NCBI GenBank assembly: GCA_018287875.1 | Contig: JAGVVL010000017.1 | Coordinates: forward strand, 868,001 to 932,000 | Length of the DNA stretch: 64,000 bases | Origin: Nigrospora sphaerica | Taxonomy: Eukaryota > Ascomycota > Sordariomycetes > Amphisphaeriales > Apiosporaceae | Reading direction: 5' to 3' | Shown here: piece after piece, positions 55,361 to 64,000 of the stretch | Layout of the letters: each line of letters begins with the position of its first letter | Numbering within the stretch: the stretch's first letter is position 1 | The notes under the pieces: model-generated | Seen by the model: the letters and a program-made list of their open reading frames with translations, nothing else | Databases searched by the model: none | What the model was told of the DNA's origin: nothing | Program-made: the position numbers and the translations under genes

Positions 55361-57191
55361 TAAGCGGGTAGCTTAGGTTCTCCGTACTGGATCAAGATTG
55401 AAGGGCTTCGGTATTTCCTCAAAAGTTACCTAGATAGATATGCGCCGGAAGGCCGAAAGAAACCTGATTGATAGGCACGATGCTGAAGCCTCGGGAGTAG
55501 ATGGTGGCGGGGGCGGAGCGCCACGCCGTGAAGTTTAGCCTGTCCGTCCGGGAATTTTTGGAACTCCCCGCGGGCCAGATTCGGGAGACATCCGGTAATT
55601 CGACCAGACTGCCGGAGCCGTCGGGCAGCTTGAAATGAACCCTCCGTATCGAGGCTTTCGGCGTCGGGGGCAATCGTGCCGTGGGCGCCCGGTGACAGGT
55701 GACTAGCTCTCATGCATGCGGAGCTTATTCATACATAGTTGTAGATTAATACCGGTTGACCGAACCCAAAAGCCATGACAAGGGCACGTTTCGGGGAATC
55801 CTAATTATGCCTAGTCTTGTTCGCATGTGGCTCATTACATCCCAAAGAGGGATAAGTCTTCCTGGACGGGATTACACGGCAGCACACCCGTCAGCCCATA
55901 CGTAACCGAGATCATGCAATGGAGCTGGCCACAGCCATGCATCTGGGGTACTTGGCATTGATGGTGATTCATTAGCGACCAGCTGGCTCAGCCGTATGGT
56001 TTGGTGTGTTATGGATGACGTGTGGATTGGTCGGAAGATGGCGGGCTGGCCAGCTCAAGTATGCAGGTACCACTCCAAGGCGTCAAGTCCGGTTGGCCGA
56101 GAGACGCAAGCTGGCGGTGGTTTTGCGTGGGGTGGAGGCACTAGGGATAGGATGGGATGGGATAGGAGGGGAGGGGGAGTGCATCTTCGAGTAGTCGGCG
56201 ACCAGCTGGAGGAGCTGAGGTGGTTGTCGGTGCCCATTCCATGCGAATGCCAAAAGCCTAAATGGAAGAGAGGCGCTTCGAGAAGGCTACAAAGTGCGTG
56301 CTATGGCGAGTGAAGGCGTTTTGGGTGTCGAAAGCCGGCCGGGGGTCCACCATCTGAAGCGGCTCATCCCATCCCCATCGCAAGCCCATTGTCATGGATC
56401 CCATGTGATGGAGGGGCTAGGAACTACGACGGATGGGGTCTGGCGGGTACGCGGGCGTTCACGATCCAAGCTCCCAGTCGGGGCTATCTGCTATGCTCCA
56501 GTTGTGGGCGAGGCCAAAGCTTCGTTGACCAGCGTCGGGGCTAGAAGCTATGGCTTCAGCTTCAGGTTTGTACCTAAGGGAGACGCTCCAGGCGGCCTGT
56601 ACTGCGTAGGGCCCCTGTAGGTCCTCACCGGGCCCATCGGCATTCCACCGCATTTTCTTCTTATCTGGCCCGAGGCTCTCTGTTTCGCGGGCGATAATAC
56701 GCGTGTTGGGTTTCAAAAGAAGCTCCTCCACCTCACTCATGCCAGCCTCCCCGCGAAAAATAACCGCCTGTTGCCGCCCACAGCCTCGCCCCGGCATCTT
56801 TGCCATCATCATGACTGCGAGACTCGAAACAGACCCGTTGGCACCGGCGGCGGGGCCTGGCCGGATGCCCGGGTCTCGGCCTCGTTGCTCAATGTGGTAG
56901 CTGCTCCTTGCGTTGCAACTCGACTGGTCATGGTGTGGAATGAGGTAGCAGGCGGGGGGGAGGCCCTGTATGCTGCCTCCCACGTCCGGTGTTGCATGTG
57001 CCGCCTCGGCGTGTTCTTTCTTCTCCTGCCGCGCGGCGAACTCTCGCGTGTCCCCCTTCGTCCTTGTTCATTCTCGGCCTCCACGTCGCCCTCCCCGCGT
57101 GCAAACAACAACCCCCCTCCACCCGGTTAGACTTCGTGCCTTTCTCATCCTCATTTACCCTTTTCAGTAATCCCCCGCGCGACGAGCCAGG

Positions 57192-57206
57192 CCCCCCCCC
57201 CCCCCC
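57192..57206. repeat. Poly-C homopolymer (about 15 C)
   Basis: A C run about 30 bp upstream of the TATA-like element of the type III PKS gene. Its exact length is uncertain in any assembly. Confidence 0.85.
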
Positions 57207-57233
57207 ACGTCTACGTCCACGTCCCATCCCCCA

Positions 57234-57239
57234 TATAAA
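57234..57239 (+). promoter_or_regulatory. TATA-like element of the type III PKS gene
   Basis: TATAAA lies about 240 bp before the ATG, after the C tract. This is the only good TATA match in the near promoter. Confidence 0.35.
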
Positions 57240-57475
57240 CGCTTAGTTCTTTGTCGGTGGTGCATCTGAAGACCGCCGTTGCCAATCCATTGCCGCGCCC
57301 ACGCTCACTTTCAGGGCGTTTGCCAGCGCGCGGAAGCTTCAGCCGATCTCGCGAAGCCACGTCCGCCAGCTGCTTTTTGGCTGTGGCCGCGTAGCAGTCG
57401 CCCAGACACTTTGCGCCGTCTCCACAGACCGAATCCGCCGGCTTGTCCGCCCAGTGTCTCTCCCTTGCCAGCGTC

Positions 57476-58905
57476 ATGGCAGCTACGAGCTCCTTCGAGG
57501 AGCTGGGGCTCTCCATTCTCGGCGTCGGGTCCGAATATCCGCCGTATGGCCTCAAGCCAGACGAGGTGCAGAAACTGGGGGAGAAGTACTACCCCGAATC
57601 GACCGCGTGAGTTCCCACCCGGTTCGCGAGCTGCCCTGCCGTCTCGGCGCTGACGATACCCTCGGCAGCATGAAGAAGGTGCTCTCGATTAACAGGTTCA
57701 CCGGTATCGAATCGCGCTCCTCGATTGGCACGTCGGACCACCCCAGCGTCAACCGGCCCGAGGCCCCGTCCATCGAAGAACTCCACGGAATCTTTATGTC
57801 GGACGGCGTGCCATTGGCCATCGAGGCCTCGCGAAAGGCCATAGCGGAAGCTCGAATCGACCTTTCCGAAATCACCCATATCGTTTCGACCTCGTGTACC
57901 GACAGCGCCAACCCGGGCTTCGACCACTTCGTCGCCAAGGGACTGGGCATCACCCATCCGGTCGAGAAGGTCTTGCTACACGGCATAGGCTGCAGTGGCG
58001 GCCTCGCGGCTCTGCGAACCGCGGCCAACCTCGCTTTGGGCCATACAGCGCGGCGGAAACCGGCGCGAATACTCTGTGTGGCTCTGGAAGTCAGCACGAC
58101 CCTGGTGCGCAGCGAGCTCGACAGCATCAACGAACTCCAAGAGACGCGCATCGGCGTGTGCCTGTTTTCCGACTGCGGCAGCGCCGTCGTCCTCAGCAAC
58201 GGCCTGGGCGAGCGCAAAGCGCCGCCCGTCTACGACCTGCTGGGCTGGGAGCACCGCATGATTCCCGATAGCGAGGGCGACCTGGGCTTCGACGTCCACC
58301 CGTCGGGGTGGAAAGTGGTCCTGTCACCCCGGGTGCCGCACTTGGCGGCCCAGAGCCTTGCGCCGACCTTTGCGGATCTCATGGCCGACGTGCCGGAACT
58401 TCCGGAAGGATATCGCGAGCCGGCCGACTTCGACTGGGCTATGCACCCCGGAGGCGCTACCATTCTGACGGGGGCGGAAAAGGCCATGGCTCTCACACCC
58501 GAGCACATGCGGGCCAGTTACGACACATACATGAGCCATGGAAACTCCAGCTCGGCCACCATCTTCAGCGTCTTGAACCGGTTGCGCAACAAAGACATGG
58601 ACGCGGTCGCGCCGGGAGGCAGGGTCAAGGAGTATGTGGTAGGGTGTGCATTCGGCCCGGGCATCTCGGTCGAGATGTGCATGCTCAGGAGAAACATGGG
58701 GGCCGCAAGCGGGCTGCAGACGCCTCCGGAGACGGACAGCGAGGCGAGCCGCAGCGAGGTCGACGAGGCCGACTGGGCCAGTGTTGACGCCAAGGAGTCG
58801 GTCCCGGCCACGCCGGATGGGGAAACGCCATTGCGGCGACGAACGCCCGAGGGTACCGATGAAGCTTTCATCAGCCAGGCCGTGGATGGAGTCGAGTTGG
58901 ATTAG
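57476..58905 (+). CDS. Type III polyketide synthase (alkylresorcylic acid synthase-like)
   Basis: Exon 1 is 57476-57606 and exon 2 is 57669-58905, giving 455 residues; the intron splits EST-AMKKVLSINRFTG. The thiolase-fold chalcone/stilbene synthase domain is complete, with the catalytic triad C152 (LLHGIGCSGGLAALR), H303 (FDWAMHPGGATIL) and N336 (SHGNSSSATIF). The Cys number equals the one I recall for Neurospora ORAS, with His and Asn two residues earlier. Such fungal enzymes extend long-chain fatty acyl-CoA with malonyl-CoA to alkylresorcylic acids or pyrones. An acidic Ser/Glu-rich C-terminal extension follows after about 390. The neighbouring genes do not form an obvious cluster. Product specificity is inferred. 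Confidence 0.92.
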
Positions 58906-59261
58906 ACGCCAGGACGTCGGAGCTGTGATTCGCCGGGTACCTGTACCGCCAGCCGGGCGGCAAGTCACTAGAGGAGATGCTTCCTGGGGCTCGGTGCGGG
59001 GGTGTGTACATGATTCATGAAGGGTCGGGCTGCGCCCAGTACAGCCAGCCGTGTGGACCTCGACGTAACGGGCCACCGTCTAGTCGACGTTGCGAACCCA
59101 ACTTGTACGTCTCGACCTCGCTGGACAATGACAAGACTATCTAGACAACCACCTGTGCCATTCTTCCATGCATCCATCACACCTAACGATACTGGGCACG
59201 GTAGGAATACTAATCTACTTGAAGTTCCATATCAAGGGCTAGACCAAACCACCCAGTCTTC
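58906..59261. other. Convergent intergenic region
   Basis: 3' flanks of the type III PKS and the aspartic protease. Nothing else is seen. Confidence 0.6.
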
Positions 59262-60626
59262 TCAGTATGGCCTCCTTGGGGCAAAATGCATCATGCTCCG
59301 ACCCTGGTCATAGGCAACCACATAGCTTCGCTGCCACACCTCGCCGACAATGCCCAAGAAGGCGTCGCCCGACTGCTCCGTGCCATTAAAGGCACTGAAG
59401 CACACGTCCTCATAGCCCGGGAGCCCATTGAGGCTGCGCACGATCATGTCCCGAGGATCCATGGCCATCTCGACGCCCCCGATGACAAAGGCTGCGTAAG
59501 GAGCTGTGGCGTTGCACGGCACGGTCCAGAAGCCCAGCGAGGCGTTGTAGACGGCGGGCGGGTTGAACTGAGCGTTGAGGTCCTCAGCTGCAGAGGTCGG
59601 CACGAAGTTGGGAGCTGTACCCGAGTCCACGATGGCCTGGAAGTTGCCGGCGGATGTCATGGTCCCATTCCCTGCTCTGTATATAAACTCGGTCGTCACC
59701 GAGTAGAACGACAACGTACCGGAGCCCCCATCCGTGGTAGGCTCGATGGGCACGCTTGTGAAGGGCGGCTTGTAATAGCTCTCGGGCACCAAGCCTCCAA
59801 AAGCGGCCATGCCCGCGTTGGCCGTAACGGGAGTCCCGGGGGGCACGCGGTCCAGGGCGAGGGTGAAGACGGCGTCCTGGACGAGGCCGTTTTTCACCGC
59901 GCTGGTGAACCAAGGGTCGTACCGGATCGCGGCGCCCGTTGTCCTGTTCCTCGCCGAGGCGACGGCCGGGTAGGCCAGGCCCAGGATGCCCGAGGAGTGA
60001 CCGTCGCCGTTCCAGGCGGCGCGCTCCACCAGCGCCGCCTGCTGTCGCGGCACCGAGACGCCGCCGACGGCCACGGGGACCAGTCCGAAGGACCCACGAA
60101 CCGAGACGCCCTCGGGGAAGTAGCTGACGCTGAACTCCTCGTCGGTGAGGTTCGCGAAAGCGGCCGGGCCCGCGTCCAGGCCCGGGCCGAACCCGCAGAG
60201 CGACTGGTTCCGCGGCCGGCCCGTCTTGACCTCGACGCATTCGAACTGCCGGGAGACGACCCACGTGTCGGCGCTGCCCGTGTCGAGGAAGCTGATGAGC
60301 GCCTGCGCCCCGGCCCCCGCGGCGTCCCCCCACGTCACGTTGACGGTCGGGTAGACGCCGCTGTAAAGGCTGTTGACCACTGCCGAACCCCCGGGCCGCG
60401 GGGCGTCACGAGCTCGCAGGCGCCGGTCGACGGCCCGCGGTCGGCGCCCGCGGCCAAGTGTCAGTTGGTGGCTGGAGGGCGCCTCGGCAATGGATATGTC
60501 GTCCCGCGAGAACAGTAACGCGCCGGCGTTCGGACCCGAGGAAATCGCGCGCTGGTTGGGGGCCGCGGCGCCGAGGTCCAGGGAAGCCAGGGCCAGGGTC
60601 AGAGCGATAGATGCGTATAGTTGCAT
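59262..60626 (-). CDS. Secreted pepsin-like aspartic protease (A1 family)
   Basis: A single exon from ATG 60626 encodes 454 residues. The start gives a clear signal peptide (MQLYASIALTLALASLDLGA). A short propeptide precedes the two-lobed fold. Both catalytic Asp are present: D115 in FLDTGSADTWVV and D334 in AIVDSGTAPNFVP. The flap region reads FSVSYFPEGVSVRGSFG, with Tyr169 but not the usual Gly-Asp-Gly turn, so substrate handling may differ from pepsin. Several N-glycosylation sites (NVT, NQS, NLT, NRT, NGT) fit secretion, and there is no C-terminal GPI-type hydrophobic tail. It is probably an extracellular endopeptidase of acid pH. It converges with the type III PKS. Confidence 0.9.
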   Translation of the reverse strand: MQLYASIALTLALASLDLGAAAPNQRAISSGPNAGALLFSRDDISIAEAPSSHQLTLGRGRRPRAVDRRLRARDAPRPGGSAVVNSLYSGVYPTVNVTWGDAAGAGAQALISFLDTGSADTWVVSRQFECVEVKTGRPRNQSLCGFGPGLDAGPAAFANLTDEEFSVSYFPEGVSVRGSFGLVPVAVGGVSVPRQQAALVERAAWNGDGHSSGILGLAYPAVASARNRTTGAAIRYDPWFTSAVKNGLVQDAVFTLALDRVPPGTPVTANAGMAAFGGLVPESYYKPPFTSVPIEPTTDGGSGTLSFYSVTTEFIYRAGNGTMTSAGNFQAIVDSGTAPNFVPTSAAEDLNAQFNPPAVYNASLGFWTVPCNATAPYAAFVIGGVEMAMDPRDMIVRSLNGLPGYEDVCFSAFNGTEQSGDAFLGIVGEVWQRSYVVAYDQGRSMMHFAPRRPY

Positions 60627-61979
60627 TTTCAGTTCCACCGGATGGACGGTGAAGGGAAGGGCAGTATTGCGTAGCGTGTATAACTCGAGGAGTACCACGG
60701 GCTTCTTCGGGCCTTTATTAGCGGGCAGCTATGAGGTCTTGTAGTGGAACGTTTCTGGGTGCATCATATGGCCGGAGATTGTGCTCGACTGACTCTGCTT
60801 GACTCGGTCTATGACACTAACCCCCTTCCCACACCGTCTCTCCAACTGATGGCAACTGTTTGGGCTCGGATGGCACGTGTTTCCGCGGGCCCTTGTCAGC
60901 CACGCCAGTAACGTTCATGAGACCTGCCTGTTGTACGGCAACAGATGGACGGTAACGACACGCTTCTGCCGGCGCCCACGTCGGCAATTCTAGCCCCGAG
61001 CGTCACTTCTTCTTTTTGGGCATGACGCTACTTAAATATGGCCTTTCCATATACGTCGACTACTTCCTGCCCACAACCTTTGCCTCGCAGCTCATGAAGC
61101 GAATGCCTCTTATTGTGAGCGAATCACTTACTACATAGAGAGGAGAGGCCACACCAAATGGTTCCGTGGGGAAAGATTGGAATCGGATGGCTCTTCGTTA
61201 CTCTTCCTTTTTTCGTCTTTATACACTGCTTTCCATAGACTCGGCCCATCTTCGCTCCAGGGAATCATCCGGACCTGCCGGGCTCGTCTTAATCGTTTCA
61301 TACAGGGTTAGCTCGGTCCCGCACCCGGTTTCCATGCAGCTTCGCGCGGCAGTTCTACCTGATGCTAAACTGGCACGGGTGCCAGCCGTACCCGGATGGT
61401 ATTTGACCAAGTAACTTCCGAGGTAACCTACCGGTGAGGATCGCGTGATGGTGGAACAAGCAACCCTGGGTTGATAACCGCAAGCGGGAGGGCCAAGAAT
61501 CCGGTTCTCTCCACGCAACCACATTCGGCAACCGGGAACTAAACAGGCTGGGCCAAGCCATGGCGCGTTCCAAGAGCTATCGGCGCCTTTTGCGAGAATC
61601 CATTGCCATTTGCCATGGCTAGCCTGCCACTGTACACGGGGGTTGGTTATCGACAAGCTGACAGGATTGGGGGGGCAGGCGCAAAGGGGGGGGCAGCTGC
61701 CAGTCGCCATTTTCCCCAGACCAAGAGAACGGTTAGCCTGGGTCCAGAGAGCCCTTGACGTCATCGCCTCCTGCCGGTTTTGGACAGGTCCCCTGACACA
61801 CCACCCAAGCCAGTACAAATACCCGACAAACACGACATCCCTTCTTCCTATGCCCTCTCTTGATATGCCAGCTCCCAAGACCGTTCCCTTCCAAGCCCTC
61901 AACGCCACCTCCGCAACGCGATCACACACCAAAGCCGTCTCGACCATCGTCAAGTCTCAGATCCGGTCCGTCCACCACC
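60627..61979. other. Intergenic, about 1.35 kb
   Basis: Divergent promoters of the protease and of the 89-aa gene. A 244-codon minus-strand frame (61219-61953) lacks an ATG at its start and any motif. The last 150 bp are CT/CCA-rich leader with a short upstream ATG near 61851. Confidence 0.55.
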
Positions 61980-62385
61980 ATGCCTCTTGACGGGTCCCAG
62001 AACTCGGGCGCCACGGGTGCCGCCAAGTTCGTCACCAGCGCCGTAGGCAACACCGTGTAGGTGCCTCGTCTTTTCCCGCTCCCCTTCTACCCCACTCTGC
62101 TTCCTCGTGCCGGTCGTAGAGAGAGAGAGAGAGAGAGAGAGGGCAAGGGGAGCCCCATGACTCCTGCCCGGGTTGCTAACGCGTCCCCCCAGTGGCGGCA
62201 TCTCTAGAACCGTCGGCAACGTCACGGGCGCCGCGGGCCGGGGCCTCGGCGACACCATCACTGGCGCGACGGGTTCGGCCGGCAAGCCCGTGGGCGACGC
62301 CCTCGGGGCCCTGGGTAACGGCGTGCAGTCGGGCGCCGACGGCGTCGCCAAGGGGGTCGAGAACGCCGGCCAGTGGAAGCGGTAG
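61980..62385 (+). CDS. Small Gly/Ala-rich conserved protein (89 aa)
   Basis: Exon 1 is 61980-62056 and exon 2 is 62193-62385; the intron has a GCTAAC branch point, and the join gives SAVGNTV-GGISRTVGNVTG. The chain is built from repeated Gly-rich amphipathic turns (GRGLGDTITGATGSAGKPVG, then DALGALGNGVQSGADGVAKG) without charged clusters or a signal peptide. Homologous small proteins of roughly 85-100 residues with GNTVGG and GKPVGDAL are common in filamentous ascomycetes, and I know no established function. The pattern recalls glycine-zipper or LEA-like membrane-surface proteins, which is inference. Confidence 0.8.
62118..62141. repeat. (AG)12 microsatellite inside the intron
   Basis: Twelve AG dinucleotides lie in the 136-bp intron of the 89-aa gene, about 60 bp after the donor. 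Confidence 0.9.
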
Positions 62386-63328
62386 ATGGATAAAGGCCGT
62401 CGGGCCGTGACGTCTCTGGCCAAGGCCACGGAGCTCGACTTTCGGGAGTTCTGCGGGGTGGAACCGGCGCCGCCTTAAGGAGATTGAGCAACTTTGGGGG
62501 GTGTTTACGCCTAACGACATCTTGTACTTTCTAATACCCACAACGTCCATAACTACCCGACAACCTTCTTCTCTCACACGGCCCCGAATTGTGGCATGTT
62601 GCTTTGGACGCGGTTGTGTAGAGACTTGTCGCATATGACAGGGACATCCAGCCCCAAGCTCCAGCTCCCAAACCGCTACGCCGTCTCGGCGAAACGCGAC
62701 AAGTCGTATAATTACCGCATATTTGTCGTGACTACGTGCCAATTCGCGCTAGACCCCTCAACGAGCTGGCTGGTTGCGGGGTAGTGACCGTATATCATCC
62801 GTGGACGTCCCTCCCACGTGTGCCCATTGCCCGCCCCCCGCGCCGGCGCCCGACCCGCCTTGGGTACTCCCACCTTGCGCCGAAAGCCACCCACGCCGTG
62901 GCGCGACCGCCCGCCGCCAGCGCTGTACCGAGCGCAACCAGAGGCGCTTACTGGAAGGAGATGCGGCTGGGAGCAGCGCTGACGGGATCGTCCCACCCTG
63001 AAGGCGGGCGTCGGGAACACAACCCCTCTCCCCAAACCCGCCCAGGTGGGGCGTTTTGATAGGCCGGAGGCACCGGGCGGAGGTCGCCGGCGGCCTGTTT
63101 CCACTTTTCTGCCAGTCCGCTCGGCCGCTCCCGGGACCCCCCACGACGGGGGGTGCCTACAAAACAAGCCTCCTCGCCGCTGGGGTTTCCCCGAAGAGAG
63201 AGGACCATTGAACCGTCGTATTGCGAGCCTCACGACTAGCCGCTTTTCCGGGTCCGACGTCCTTCCCTCATTCGTTCCCACCCCCGCAGTTATCCCCCGC
63301 CCCCGCCGGACTTCGCCGCGCCGTCAGT
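62386..63328. other. Intergenic, about 0.95 kb
   Basis: 3' flank of the 89-aa gene and CG-rich promoter/leader of the deaminase-like gene. Overlapping frames on both strands at 62700-63280 are Arg/Pro-rich shadows. No gene is supported. Confidence 0.55.
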
Positions 63329-64000
63329 ATGCCACCGTCGCCCCCGCCCGCCCGCGACCCGGCGGCGCTCCTGCCGGCGCTACTGGCCATCGTGGAGCGG
63401 CGCGTCGTGCCGCTGACGGCGGCCGGCGTGGCGGCCGGCGACAAGGTCTTCGGCGCCGCCATTCTGACCAAGGCGGACCTGGCGCCCGTGGCCGTCGCCA
63501 CCAACCACGAGCGCGCCTCGCCGCTGCTGCACGGCGAGATCCACTGCCTCCAGAACTTCTTCGCCGCCCCCGCCGAGGGCCGGCCCGCCCCCCGCGACTG
63601 CCTCTTCGTCGCCACCCACGAGCCCTGCTCGCTCTGCCTGAGCGGCATCACCGTGAGTGCCCTCGGGACCCTTCTCCCCCCGGCTGGGATTGTCCCGTTC
63701 GGTATCCCCCAGCTAACTCCCGTCTCTGTCCCCAGTGGTCCGGGTTCGACAACTTCTACTACCTCTTCACGTACGAGGACAGTCGGGACCTGTTCAACAT
63801 CCCCTACGACATTCAAATCCTCCAGGAGGTGTTTCGCGTACGGGCCGTGGGGGAGAGCGATGCCGATCTGGAGAAGAGGCCACTGTATAACCGCACAAAC
63901 AAGTTCTTCACGGCCAAAAGCTTCGCAGATCTGGCCGCCGAGCTCGACGACGAGTTCGACCGCAAGAAGTGGACGGCCGAGATTGAGAGGGTGAAAATGC
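63329..64000 (+). CDS. Cytidine/deoxycytidylate deaminase-fold protein (cut by window edge)
   Basis: Exon 1 is 63329-63652 and exon 2 is 63736 to beyond 64000, phase 0. After a Pro/Ala-rich start, the zinc-dependent deaminase fold shows its two metal blocks: HGEIHCLQNFF (His and catalytic Glu) and HEPCSLCLSGIT-WSGFDNF (PCxxC), the intron falling just after the second. Further conserved sequence is TYEDSRDLFNIPYDIQILQE. Members of this superfamily deaminate cytosine or guanine bases, nucleosides or tRNA bases. This branch has HGE instead of HAE and is found as a stand-alone fungal protein; the substrate is unknown. The C-terminus lies outside the window. Confidence 0.8.

Larger units (their letters stand above)
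55371..57475. other. Intergenic, about 2.1 kb
   Basis: A short minus-strand protein-like fragment lies at 55419-55713 (VHFKLPDGSGSLVELPDVSR) but changes frame and has no start, so it may be another relic. From 56000 onward this is the promoter of the type III PKS, with a C tract at about 57192-57206 and a TATA box. Confidence 0.5.

Noticed and set aside
59286..60518. 410-codon open frame antisense to the aspartic protease
   Set aside because: No motif; a shadow of a GC-rich coding exon with both catalytic motifs intact on the other strand.
61219..61953. 244-codon minus-strand frame
   Set aside because: No ATG at its start, Trp/Pro/Gly-rich without a domain, and it lies in the promoter of the 89-aa gene.

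Overview
The window looks like nuclear DNA of a filamentous ascomycete, most likely Sordariomycetes and perhaps Sordariales or Chaetomiaceae. Genes carry one to four short GT-AG introns of about 54-110 bp with CTAAC or CTGAC branch points. Coding DNA is GC-rich, intergenic stretches are rich in TACCTAGGTA-like words, and the gene set (Tpr/Mlp1 nucleoporin, ICP55, Dbf4, 2EXR protein, Atg12, Vip1-like RRM protein, type III PKS) is fungal. No rRNA, convincing tRNA, CRISPR or intact transposon was seen.

Left part (1-25 kb), mostly housekeeping genes: a nucleoporin Mlp1/Tpr 5' end (minus, cut by the left edge); a possible small Cys-rich peptide; a small four-TM protein; a single-pass Cys-rich surface protein; ICP55 peptidase (minus) divergent from Dbf4; a 2EXR protein with a repetitive acidic tail, convergent with a Kv-beta-type aldo-keto reductase; a mitochondrial acyl-CoA thioesterase; and ATG12, convergent with ketopantoate hydroxymethyltransferase.

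Middle (26-45 kb), more accessory: a carotenoid oxygenase pseudogene broken by about seven frame changes; an intact cytochrome P450; a protein with psq-type and CENP-B-type helix-turn-helix domains but no transposase catalytic domain; a TPR-SET protein; a conserved coiled-coil protein; a 72-aa small protein; a Vip1-like RRM protein; and an MFS drug-type transporter whose N-terminal tail holds a 16-unit Y-D repeat.

Right part (45-64 kb): a 3.6-kb GC-rich stretch with no supportable gene, a five-exon CorA-like membrane protein, a gene-poor 6-kb stretch with a decayed secreted-protein gene, a type III polyketide synthase resembling 2'-oxoalkylresorcylic acid synthase (convergent with a secreted aspartic protease), an 89-aa Gly-rich small protein, and a zinc deaminase-fold protein cut by the right edge.

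The genes do not form one obvious pathway. The strongest local themes are decay of an apocarotenoid-type locus beside an intact P450 at 26-30 kb, and several proteins carrying internal tandem modules. Exon boundaries were worked out by hand from splice consensus and frame continuity, and no database search was run.
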